Below, piece by piece: positions 1 to 8,130 of a stretch of 38,289 nt of DNA. Made by a program: the position numbers and the translations under genes. This DNA is from Candidatus Aminicenantota bacterium (GTDB taxonomy: Bacteria; Acidobacteriota; Aminicenantia; UBA2199). The notes beneath the pieces were generated by a model. It was not told the DNA's origin. It searched no databases and worked only from the letters and a program-made list of their open reading frames with translations. Numbering within the stretch: the stretch's first letter is position 1; each line of letters opens with the position of its first letter. Where the stretch lies: the NCBI GenBank assembly GCA_020355945.1, contig CP070627.1, forward strand, positions 8,694,056-8,732,344. Reading direction: 5' to 3'.

Positions 1-3000
1 GGGGCCGCATAGGCAGTGGATAAATGTTCCCTGCCCTGGGCCGGGGCGGGTTCATTTTCCCGGGTTTCAATTTCTTCAGCTTCTGCGGCAAAGGTTACCC
101 ACTGGTTAATCCTGGTTTGCAGGTCTCCGGTGGAAACAACAATTTGAGATACATGATTCCTTGAGAATATGTATTCAAAGGTTTTGATTCCCTCCTGGGG
201 AACCATAGAGAATTCAATGGTGTTTTTTTCTCCAGCGGCTGAGATCTCTTCTTGTGTTCTAAAGTCCCAGCCGTCCCAATTAATACTGGTCCAGCAGGAA
301 GGGCCGGACTGGTTATGACGTCGGACAAAGTAATCCATAAAGATGTTTGCCGCTGAATAGGCAGTAAACCCCAATCCCCCCAAAACAGAGGCCAATGATG
401 AGAACAGCAGGCAGAAATCAAGGGATTTATTTTCCAGGATTTTTTCCAGAACCAGGACCCCATCCACTTTGGGATAGAATTGCTCCATGCTTTGGCTTCG
501 ATCTGTATGATTCACCGCTTGAAGTGCTTTTTCTCCGACAATACCGGCTGCGTGAATCACACCGTTTAGGGGGGCGAAGGTTTTTTCTGCCTGGAGGATC
601 ACCTGCTGCATTTGTTTTTGGTCAGCCACATCGGCCTGCATCACCAGTACCTCTGCACCCATTTTTTCAAGTTCCTGTATTGCTTTGATTTTTTGGCTGA
701 TGCTGTGGTTTTTATGGGTGCTTAACCATTGCTGCCATTCCTTCCTGCCCGGGAAAGGGGAACGTCCGGTTAGCACCAGCCTGGCCTTTACAGCGGATGC
801 CAGGTATCTGGCCAATACCATGCCTATCCTTCCAAGTCCACCTGTAACCAGGTAGACTCCTTTATTTCTCAAATAATGACTGGTTTCGCGGTCTTTTTGA
901 GTTTTTTCCCCGGGATCGGGTTCATAAATTTGAATCCAACGGTGACTGCCTCGATAGGCAACAACGGTGTGGGTAGATGGAGTTTGGAACTCCCTGAGAA
1001 GCCGATTTATAAATATTGTATCCTGCCAATTCCCGGTTTTGGGGCTGGTAATATCCAGGCAGCGGCAGCTTATATTACGGTATTCCTGGGGGATCACTTT
1101 AGCCGCACCCAGTACTGCTGCTTTCGCGGGGCATAAATCTTCTTCACCGGTGACTTCCTGCATATTATCCGTAACCACCATGATTTGAATTTCCTGGTTA
1201 ACATTCAATTTTCCTATGGCCTGAGCCTGGTACAGCAAGCTGAAATAACCATGGTCCAGGTCTTTTTTCACCGTTTCTATGGAATGGTCACGGTTACCGG
1301 TACCGGTAACATTCCATAAATGAAGAATGATGTCGGGGATATCCCCTTCACTAAGGAGCCGGGTGAATAAAGAAATGTAATGATCGGCTTGGCCGGGATG
1401 GATAATATACTCAAGATCATTGATCCTGGTGAATTGCGCACCGGCTTTTACCGTGATAACTCTTTGTTTTTTTTGCTGCAATTTTACCTTCAGGCCTGTT
1501 GCGATTCCCTGGTTATCCATAAATACCAACCATTTGCCCTGTGCCGGTGGTTCACTGGCACTGCCATTAAAGAATTGCGGGGGAGACTGTTTCCATAAGG
1601 GGATGTAAAACCAATCCCGGATATTTTGCTTTTTTTTCAACAAGGCTCTCCTGGCTAACAGCCCCGGGATAAGTTGCAGAGAAGCTTCCTCAATCCAGTA
1701 GCGTTGACCCTCAAAAGGGTAGGTGGGCAGTGGCACCCGCTGCCTCTGCCTCTGTTGCTGCCGATAAAATTCACACCAATCAATGCTTTTGCCGTAAAAC
1801 CATAACTCACCTATTTTATTTAACAAGAAATGCCTGTCTGATACCTTTTCCCGGGGATGCCTGATAAAATGGATGGCCTTTTGAGCCGGCTGCTGTTGGT
1901 TATGCTGTTTCACCAGTGAACTCAATACATTTCCAGGGCCTATTTCCAGGAAAAGGCTGTTCTTCTTGTTAAAGAGTATTTCCAGCCCCTGGCTAAATCT
2001 TACGGTTTCTCTCACCTGTCTTGCCCAGTAACCCGGATTGGTGACCTCTTCTGCTGTTATCCAGTTACCTCTTAAGCCTGATATATAAGGAATTTTCGGT
2101 TTATTTAGTGTTACTGTGCCCACTTCTTTTTTAAATTCCGCTAAGATGGGTTCCATCATTGTTGAGTGAAAGGCATGAGAGGTATGAAGTTTGCGGCAGT
2201 CATATCCCTGTTTTTCCATTTGTTTTTCAAAAGATGCCATGGCCTGGTGAGGGCCGGAGACCACACAAAGGCAAGGTCCATTCACAGCAGCCAGTGAGAG
2301 GTTTTGGTTTAATAACGGGATTAATTGTTGTTCCGGGATGGGGACGCTTACCATTGAACCGGGGGGCATTTGCTGCATCAATCGTCCTCTTAGGGCTGCC
2401 AATTTTAGGCCCTCTTGCAGCGAAAAAACCCCGGATAAATGAGCCGCCACAAGTTCTCCGATACTGTGGCCGATCATGGCATAAGGCTCGATTCCCCATT
2501 TCATCAATAATTTTGCCAGCGCATATTCAAAAGCAAAAAGAAGGGGTTGGGCGACTTCGGTCTGGTTGATTCGATTTTTAGCCACAGAGGACACAGAGGA
2601 CACAGAGGACACAGAGGACACGGAGGACACAGAGGACACAGAGAGGGAAGGGTAAAGGATTTCTTTGATGTCAAAATCAAGATGGCTATTTAATATTTCA
2701 AAACAACGGTCCATTTCTTCCTGGAAAACCGGTTCGGTGTTGTACAGGTCCAAACCCATATCCACATATTGAGAACCCTGACCGGGGAACATAAAAATAG
2801 CATCTCTTTCCTTATCACCTGGTTTCCAGTGATATGTACGAAACATGCCCGAAGCAGGGGAGGTTAAGGCAGCGATTGTTTGTTCAATTGTGGAGCATAC
2901 CAGGATCCTGCGGTGGGGGAAGGTTTCTCTTCCTACTTGTAAGGTATAGGCGGTATCGGCCAGGTTAACCCCTTCCTGTTTGAAATATCGGGCTAAATTT

Positions 3001-4415
3001 TCCGTCATTTTTTCCAGGGCGGTCTCGGTTTTGGCAGATAGTAGGATTAATTGGTATTGGCTTGAGGTTTCCGCATTAACCTCTTTATCCGGGGTCTGCG
3101 CCGGAGCCTCTTCCAGGATGACATGGGCGTTGGTTCCCCCGATACCCAATGAGCTGATCCCGGCCCGCAGAGGCTCTCCGTTACCCTGCCATTTTTTAAG
3201 GGTGGTATTTACATAAAAGGGGCTATTTTTAAAATCGATTGCAGGGTTGGGGGTTTCAAAATGCAAACTGGGGGGGATGAGTTTATGCTTAAGGGCCAGG
3301 ACGGTTTTTATAAAAGCAGCCACGCCAGCGGCTGTATCCAGGTGCCCGAAATTGCTTTTCACAGACCCGATGCCGCAGTAATTTCGTTTATCGGTATTAA
3401 ATGCCAGTTTTAAGGCTCCAATTTCCACCGGGTCTCCCAGGTTTGTGCCGGTGCCGTGTGTTTCGATATAGGTAATACTTTCAGGATTCACCCGTGCCAT
3501 ACGCAGTGCCATGCGGATGACTTCGGCTTGCGCCTCCACACTGGGGGCTGAAAACCCGATTTTCCTGTTTCCATCATTATTAATAGCGGTTCCCCGGATA
3601 ATGGCATAAATATGATCCCTGTCCTGGAGAGCGGGTTTGAGCCGTTTGAGTAGTACCACCCCTGCGCCCTCCCCCCCAATGGTGCCGCTGGCATTACCGG
3701 AAAACACCCGGCAGTGACCATCCTGCGAGAATATCATACCTTCCTGGTATAAATAACCTTGCCTGGGGGCAGTAAATATCGAGATTCCTCCGGCTAAAAC
3801 CATTTCACTTTCACCGGTTAATAATGCCCGGCAAGCCTGGTGTATCGCTACCAGGGATGTGGAACAAGCCGTCTGCACAAAGGAAGTACCCCCTTTAAGA
3901 TTAAGGTTATAAGACACCCGGGAACATAAGAAATCTATATGAATGAATTGAGCTGCTGCAAATTCTCCATATTCATTACTTTTCCCGCTTAAATGCGCTC
4001 GGGCTTCCCAATGAAACCCGGATGAAGCACCGGCATAGAGACCAATCCTGTCTTTATAAGTCCCGGGATTATAGCCAGCATCTTCCAATGCTTCCCAGGC
4101 ACATTCATGAAAGATGCGAATTTGCGGATTCATTAATTCCGCTTCCTGGGGAGAATAGCCGAAAAATGAGGCATCAAAGAGTTCCTTATCCGGTAGATAA
4201 CCGTAGGCACTTATATAATCAGGGTCTTTAAGGGTCTGCTCATCTATTCTTGCTTTCGCCAATTCTTCATCCGAAAAAAAAGAAATGGATTCGACGCTGT
4301 TTTTTAGATTCTCCCAGTATTCATGGATGTTTTTAGCCCCGGGGAATCTTCCACTCATACCAATAACAGCGATTTCCAATCCCGTTCTTATATTAGCATT
4401 TTCCTTTGGGATCAT
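1..4415 (-). CDS. Polyketide synthase, 3'-truncated by window edge: KS-AT(malonyl)-KR-(ACP)
   Basis: The first 1471 residues of a type I PKS whose frame stays open to the left edge. KS (10-430) has TACSTS with Cys184, HGTGT with His320 and NFGH with His358. AT (540-860) has GHSIGE with Ser651 and HAFH at 747-750, indicating malonyl-CoA. KR (about 960-1440) has TGGLGRIG near 1191, Ser1340, Tyr1353 and Asn1357. The last visible residues, LSTAYA, are the usual lead-in to an ACP, which must continue outside. No DH or ER is seen. It is closely similar to the KS-AT-KR part of the 34840-28607 protein, suggesting duplication. ATG at 4415 is preceded by AAGAAGAGG about 13 bases upstream, a rather long spacing. 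The 102-base gap upstream shows no clear promoter or terminator. A run of SSV repeats lies at 592-611 in the AT. It could accept the peptide from the last NRPS, which lacks a thioesterase. Confidence 0.93.
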   Translation of the reverse strand, partial: MIPKENANIRTGLEIAVIGMSGRFPGAKNIHEYWENLKNSVESISFFSDEELAKARIDEQTLKDPDYISAYGYLPDKELFDASFFGYSPQEAELMNPQIRIFHECAWEALEDAGYNPGTYKDRIGLYAGASSGFHWEARAHLSGKSNEYGEFAAAQFIHIDFLCSRVSYNLNLKGGTSFVQTACSTSLVAIHQACRALLTGESEMVLAGGISIFTAPRQGYLYQEGMIFSQDGHCRVFSGNASGTIGGEGAGVVLLKRLKPALQDRDHIYAIIRGTAINNDGNRKIGFSAPSVEAQAEVIRMALRMARVNPESITYIETHGTGTNLGDPVEIGALKLAFNTDKRNYCGIGSVKSNFGHLDTAAGVAAFIKTVLALKHKLIPPSLHFETPNPAIDFKNSPFYVNTTLKKWQGNGEPLRAGISSLGIGGTNAHVILEEAPAQTPDKEVNAETSSQYQLILLSAKTETALEKMTENLARYFKQEGVNLADTAYTLQVGRETFPHRRILVCSTIEQTIAALTSPASGMFRTYHWKPGDKERDAIFMFPGQGSQYVDMGLDLYNTEPVFQEEMDRCFEILNSHLDFDIKEILYPSLSVSSVSSVSSVSSVSSVSSVAKNRINQTEVAQPLLFAFEYALAKLLMKWGIEPYAMIGHSIGELVAAHLSGVFSLQEGLKLAALRGRLMQQMPPGSMVSVPIPEQQLIPLLNQNLSLAAVNGPCLCVVSGPHQAMASFEKQMEKQGYDCRKLHTSHAFHSTMMEPILAEFKKEVGTVTLNKPKIPYISGLRGNWITAEEVTNPGYWARQVRETVRFSQGLEILFNKKNSLFLEIGPGNVLSSLVKQHNQQQPAQKAIHFIRHPREKVSDRHFLLNKIGELWFYGKSIDWCEFYRQQQRQRQRVPLPTYPFEGQRYWIEEASLQLIPGLLARRALLKKKQNIRDWFYIPLWKQSPPQFFNGSASEPPAQGKWLVFMDNQGIATGLKVKLQQKKQRVITVKAGAQFTRINDLEYIIHPGQADHYISLFTRLLSEGDIPDIILHLWNVTGTGNRDHSIETVKKDLDHGYFSLLYQAQAIGKLNVNQEIQIMVVTDNMQEVTGEEDLCPAKAAVLGAAKVIPQEYRNISCRCLDITSPKTGNWQDTIFINRLLREFQTPSTHTVVAYRGSHRWIQIYEPDPGEKTQKDRETSHYLRNKGVYLVTGGLGRIGMVLARYLASAVKARLVLTGRSPFPGRKEWQQWLSTHKNHSISQKIKAIQELEKMGAEVLVMQADVADQKQMQQVILQAEKTFAPLNGVIHAAGIVGEKALQAVNHTDRSQSMEQFYPKVDGVLVLEKILENKSLDFCLLFSSLASVLGGLGFTAYSAANIFMDYFVRRHNQSGPSCWTSINWDGWDFRTQEEISAAGEKNTIEFSMVPQEGIKTFEYIFSRNHVSQIVVSTGDLQTRINQWVTFAAEAEEIETRENEPAPAQGREHLSTAYAA
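2583..2645. repeat. In-frame 9-bp tandem repeat inside PKS AT domain
   Basis: About seven copies of a 9-base unit (GACACAGAG on the plus strand, one copy with CGGAG) lie inside the AT coding region of the left-edge PKS. They are read as Ser-Ser-Val repeats at residues 592-611. The unit length is a multiple of three, so copy number can change without breaking the frame. The repeat sits in the surface loop just before the INQTEVAQP motif, where the second complete AT also carries a repeat. Confidence 0.9.
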
Positions 4416-4517
4416 TTTTAAATGAATTCCTCTTCTTTTTTGCTCAAATAAATTGTACTGCTGGTGAAATATTTATAGATTTTTTATACAGGTTTTCTTA
4501 TTCCGGTTTGTTGACTA

Positions 4518-5642
4518 TTAGTTTTCCATGCAAAGACGGAAACCCGCAATATAGCCGCGATAGGTTGGTCTGATGCCATAGCGATTGGCGGCCCTCACGA
4601 ACTTAGGCTCCTCGAACCAACAACCACCGCGTAACACGCGGAAATTAAACTTTCTAATATCCTCCGGGTTTTCTCGCTGTTTAGGGCTGTCAACCTTATA
4701 CCAATCATACCAATCATAACACCACTCCCATACATTGCCAGTCATATCCAGTAAACCATAAGGAGATGCACCCCGGGGATATGAACCCACAGGGACTGGT
4801 CCACCCAGTTCCCCTGTTTTTTTTATATTGGCTAAATCTTCATTGGCGTTTTGATCTCCCCAGGGAAATTTTTGTCCCTTTGTCCCACGTGCTGCTTTTT
4901 CCCACTGCGCTTCCGTAGGTAATTTAAAATGAAATCCTGTTTTAGCAGACAGCCATTTACAATATTCTAGCGCATCATGCCAGGATACTGAGATGACCGG
5001 GAATTTTCCTCTTCCCCAATTGCCATCGTCGGGTTTTTCCTTTTGGGTTTCATCACAATATTTATCGTATTGTTCAAAGGTAATTTCATATTTTCCCATC
5101 CAGTATCCCTCCAGGTAAATTTCATGGACTGGCTGTTCATCGCTTTGAGCTTCATCCTCATCCGATCCCATGATAAATTTACCGGGAGGGATATATACCA
5201 TGATGATACCATCGCCAAAATCCGCTTCCCATGATCCTTTTTCATTTTTCTCCACTTTAATAACTTTTGATACTTTTCCGGCTGCCTTTCTTACCTGTTC
5301 CGGCATTTCCTGTAATTCTTTTATTCGGGTTTCCACTTCCCTCACATGGCTTCCTGATGGATACTTTTTTATATATTCTTGATAGGCAGAAATGGTATTT
5401 TGATTGGCAGCGGTTTTATAATCCAGTTGCTCAGGGTCCTGGGTTTCTTTTTTATCTGGTACAACAGGTTCTCCAGCTTTACTTACCGGGAGGGGTTTTT
5501 CGCTTTTTGAACCCGGTGCCGATATGACAGCCGGTTTCTCCCTGAAGAGAAAAAGCAGGACAAGCGAAATAACGATTAGCGATCCTGCGACTAAGAACCA
5601 TTCTTTTTTCAAGGTTTTTTTTGTTTTTTCCTGTGACCCCAT
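4518..5642 (-). CDS. Membrane-anchored SUMF1/FGE-family protein
   Basis: A 374-residue protein. Positive residues and a TM segment (about 15-33) point to a signal anchor with the rest outside the cytoplasm. Residues 76-112 look like one TPR-like helical pair (SAYQEYIKKYPSGS). The SUMF1 domain spans about 145-373, with IPPGKFIMGS, LPTEAQWEKAARG, MTGNVWEWCYDWY, RGGCW and a C-terminal GFRLC. Family members include formylglycine-generating enzyme, EgtB sulfoxide synthases and PvdO. The paired copper cysteines of true FGE, a few residues after GGS, are absent; instead a Cys (341) replaces the Ser of GGS. Canonical sulfatase maturation is therefore doubtful. It could have other oxidative chemistry or only a binding role. 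ATG at 5642 has GAGGAG eight bases upstream. It lies between the permease and the last PKS. Confidence 0.88.
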   Translation of the reverse strand: MGSQEKTKKTLKKEWFLVAGSLIVISLVLLFLFREKPAVISAPGSKSEKPLPVSKAGEPVVPDKKETQDPEQLDYKTAANQNTISAYQEYIKKYPSGSHVREVETRIKELQEMPEQVRKAAGKVSKVIKVEKNEKGSWEADFGDGIIMVYIPPGKFIMGSDEDEAQSDEQPVHEIYLEGYWMGKYEITFEQYDKYCDETQKEKPDDGNWGRGKFPVISVSWHDALEYCKWLSAKTGFHFKLPTEAQWEKAARGTKGQKFPWGDQNANEDLANIKKTGELGGPVPVGSYPRGASPYGLLDMTGNVWEWCYDWYDWYKVDSPKQRENPEDIRKFNFRVLRGGCWFEEPKFVRAANRYGIRPTYRGYIAGFRLCMEN

Positions 5643-5663
5643 TTTTAAATCTCCTCGCTGTGC

Positions 5664-8060
5664 TTATTCATAGCGGATAGCATCCACAGGATTGGCAGTT
5701 GCCGCCTTTACCGACTGGTAAATAACAGTACAAATCGCAATCACCAATGTTAATAGGGCAGAAAAAATAAATATCCCCACCGACATAGTGGTGCGATAGG
5801 AAAAGTTTTGCAGCCATTTGGCCAGTAAAAAATAAGCGATTGGCCAGGCTAAAATATTGGCACCTACTACCAGGAGTAAGAATTCTTTAGAGAGTTTCAC
5901 GACTATATTCGAAATCGTAGCTCCCAGTACTTTTCTAATCCCAATCTCTTTGAAGCGCCGCTGCGCCATAAAGGAAGCCAGACCAAATAAACCGAGACAT
6001 GAGATAAATATGGCAATAAAGGTGAAGTACTGGATTGTTTTGAATGTCCGTCTGTCGCTGTCATATAGGCGGTTTAACTGATCATCGAGGAAATAATATT
6101 CCAGGGGATACTTGGGGTTAAATTGTTTATAGACTTCTTTAACGTAATTTAGCGTGTCGGTTATATTTTCCGGCCTTAATTTTACAAAAACATACTGGTC
6201 CCAGTTGGGATCGATTCTTAACACCAGCGGTTCAATTTCAGTGTGCAGGGATTTAAAATGAAAATCCTTGACAACACCGATAATAGAGCCTTCTTTCTGC
6301 CAAAAGATAAACTTTTTCCCGACAGGGTCTTTCAAATCCATTGCTTTTAGGGCAGCTTCATTTATAATATATGCCTTACCTAATACTGCATCTGTGGTAA
6401 ACTCTTTGGAAAAGTCTCTTCCATCTAAAATTTTCATTTTAAATGTTTTTATATAGTCATAATCGACAGAAAAATGATAAAGCATGAACTGGGTGTCCGG
6501 ATTTTGACCTTCCCATTGAAATCCACCTGTGGAATGTACTGAATATGTCAGTCTATCTGACGACGTGGTGACAGAATATACACTGGGATTTTTCAGGAGT
6601 TCTTTTTTAAAGGTGTGGTATTTTGAATGCATTTCGCCTATTTTTGGGAAGTATATCATATGATCCTTTTCATACCCCAGGGCTCTATCTTGCGTGTAGA
6701 TTAACTGTTTATTTACCACCAGGGTGCCGATAATAAGGGTAATTGAACAGGTAAACTGGAGAACCACCAGCGCTTTCCTTAACAGGGAACTTCCCGGTTT
6801 ACCTGTGCCAAAGATAAAGTTTCCCTTGATTACATTGGTGGGCTGAAAAGATGATTGGATAACCGCCGGATAAATACCCGCAATTATTCCTGTTATTATT
6901 GCAATAAGAAGCAAAGCGGGGCCGACTACATTATTGCTAAAAAGGTTTAAGGTTAGCTCTTTTCCCGCCAGGTTATTAAATAAAGGCAGGAGCAGGTAGA
7001 CTAATATAAGGGCAAAAATAAATGAAATAATTGTAAGAAAAATAGATTCTCCAAAGAATTGTACGATTAAATTCTTTCTCCTGGCCCCCACAACTTTTTT
7101 TATCCCTACCTCTAGAGCCCGGGTTGAAGCTCTTGCCACTGCCAGGTTTACGAAGTTAAAACAGGCGATGAGCAAAATAAAAACAGCAATAAGAGAAAAC
7201 ATATAGATATATACGGAAGTGTCCTTACTGGCCCCATAGAGATCGATGGCATAATTGGAATGAAGATGTATATCGGTTAAAGCCTGGAGTTTAAGCTTTG
7301 TTGTATTTTCAGGGAATAGCCTTTGAAGATAAGAATAAACCTTTTTTTTAAGGTTTTCCACCGAGACATTTTTTTCAAGGAGGATATAGGTATAAAAATT
7401 ATTGATAAACCAGTTCCCCTTCGAGGTGGTGTTTTTCAATGTCGGTTCCAGGGGAATAAGAAAATCAAATTTGAGGTGTGAATTTTGGGGAACATTTTTG
7501 ACAACGCCGGTTACCAGCAAATCATACCTTTGGTTACTGGTTATTGTTTTTCCCAGTGGATTTTCATTGCCGAAATATTTTTCCGCTATTTCTTCTGTGA
7601 TAACAACGGAATGGCCTTCCGAAAGAGCAGTGGCCGGGTCACCTTTTACAAACGGAAAAGAAAACATTTCCAGGAATGAAGGGTCTGCTAAACATACGCC
7701 ATTTTCATAAAAACTTTTATCACCTGATTCGGATTTATATGTAATCAGTCTCCTGCCAATAGTACAAAATTTCGTGAAATTTATTATTTCAGGATAATTT
7801 TGTTCAAGTGCTGCGCCTAAAGGCCAGGGTGTGACTGCCACCGGGAAAATCTCTCCACTTGACTGTACTTGTTCCTTAACCACCCTATAAATTCGGTCAC
7901 TATTTTTGTGAAATCGATCGAAACTCAATTCATCCTGGACCCAGAGAAAAATGAGAATGCAAACTACCATCCCCATAGCCAACCCCAGGATATTTATAAA
8001 TGAATATCCTTTGTGTTTTAAAATATTCCTCAAGGTAACTTTTAAATAACCTTTAAACAT
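5664..8060 (-). CDS. ABC transporter permease, FtsX/MacB type, duplicated
   Basis: A 798-residue inner-membrane permease with two MacB_PCD/FtsX halves. TM1 is about 20-40, followed by a large periplasmic domain. Three TM segments follow at about 283-310, 340-365 and 375-398, then a second unit with TM near 430, another periplasmic domain and TM segments near 690, 735 and 770. The cytoplasmic coupling motifs are ALEVGIKKVVGARRKN and FKEIGIRKVLGA. Such permeases pair with a separate LolD/MacB-like ATPase, which is not in this window. Members act in peptide or lipoprotein export or as mechanotransmission ABC systems; next to an NRPS operon, product export or self-protection is plausible but unproven. 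ATG at 8060 has an excellent GGAGGTGA site five bases upstream, and a promoter-like sequence lies just before it. The SUMF1-family gene follows after 21 bases, so the two are probably cotranscribed. Confidence 0.92.
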   Translation of the reverse strand: MFKGYLKVTLRNILKHKGYSFINILGLAMGMVVCILIFLWVQDELSFDRFHKNSDRIYRVVKEQVQSSGEIFPVAVTPWPLGAALEQNYPEIINFTKFCTIGRRLITYKSESGDKSFYENGVCLADPSFLEMFSFPFVKGDPATALSEGHSVVITEEIAEKYFGNENPLGKTITSNQRYDLLVTGVVKNVPQNSHLKFDFLIPLEPTLKNTTSKGNWFINNFYTYILLEKNVSVENLKKKVYSYLQRLFPENTTKLKLQALTDIHLHSNYAIDLYGASKDTSVYIYMFSLIAVFILLIACFNFVNLAVARASTRALEVGIKKVVGARRKNLIVQFFGESIFLTIISFIFALILVYLLLPLFNNLAGKELTLNLFSNNVVGPALLLIAIITGIIAGIYPAVIQSSFQPTNVIKGNFIFGTGKPGSSLLRKALVVLQFTCSITLIIGTLVVNKQLIYTQDRALGYEKDHMIYFPKIGEMHSKYHTFKKELLKNPSVYSVTTSSDRLTYSVHSTGGFQWEGQNPDTQFMLYHFSVDYDYIKTFKMKILDGRDFSKEFTTDAVLGKAYIINEAALKAMDLKDPVGKKFIFWQKEGSIIGVVKDFHFKSLHTEIEPLVLRIDPNWDQYVFVKLRPENITDTLNYVKEVYKQFNPKYPLEYYFLDDQLNRLYDSDRRTFKTIQYFTFIAIFISCLGLFGLASFMAQRRFKEIGIRKVLGATISNIVVKLSKEFLLLVVGANILAWPIAYFLLAKWLQNFSYRTTMSVGIFIFSALLTLVIAICTVIYQSVKAATANPVDAIRYE

Positions 8061-8089
8061 GATATCACCTCCAATTGTAAGTAAAAGTT

Positions 8090-8118
8090 AAGATACACTT
8101 TTTTTTTTCATTTGTCAA
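8090..8118 (-). promoter_or_regulatory. Sigma70-like promoter for permease and SUMF1-family genes
   Basis: On the minus strand a perfect -35 box TTGACA (8118-8113) is followed after exactly 17 bases by TATCTT (8095-8090), a four-of-six match to TATAAT. The spacer holds a run of ten A. Transcription would begin near 8082, about 20 bases before the permease ATG, leaving room for its GGAGGTGA site. It lies in the 70-base gap after the last NRPS stop. It would let export genes be expressed separately from the NRPS operon. No terminator hairpin is visible in the gap, so read-through is also possible. Confidence 0.6.
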
Positions 8119-8130
8119 GCCTGTAAATTT

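Noticed and set aside
2583..2645. CRISPR-like array
   Set aside because: The units are 9 bases, contiguous, without spacers, and read in frame within the AT coding sequence.
1..4400. Scattered short open frames on both strands at the left end
   Set aside because: They are shadows of the continuous PKS frame that runs off the left edge on the minus strand, which shows all KS, AT and KR motifs.
4416..4517. Possible promoter (TACAAT on the minus strand) before the left-edge PKS
   Set aside because: No acceptable -35 box lies at the right distance; the gap is AT-rich and such matches occur by chance.
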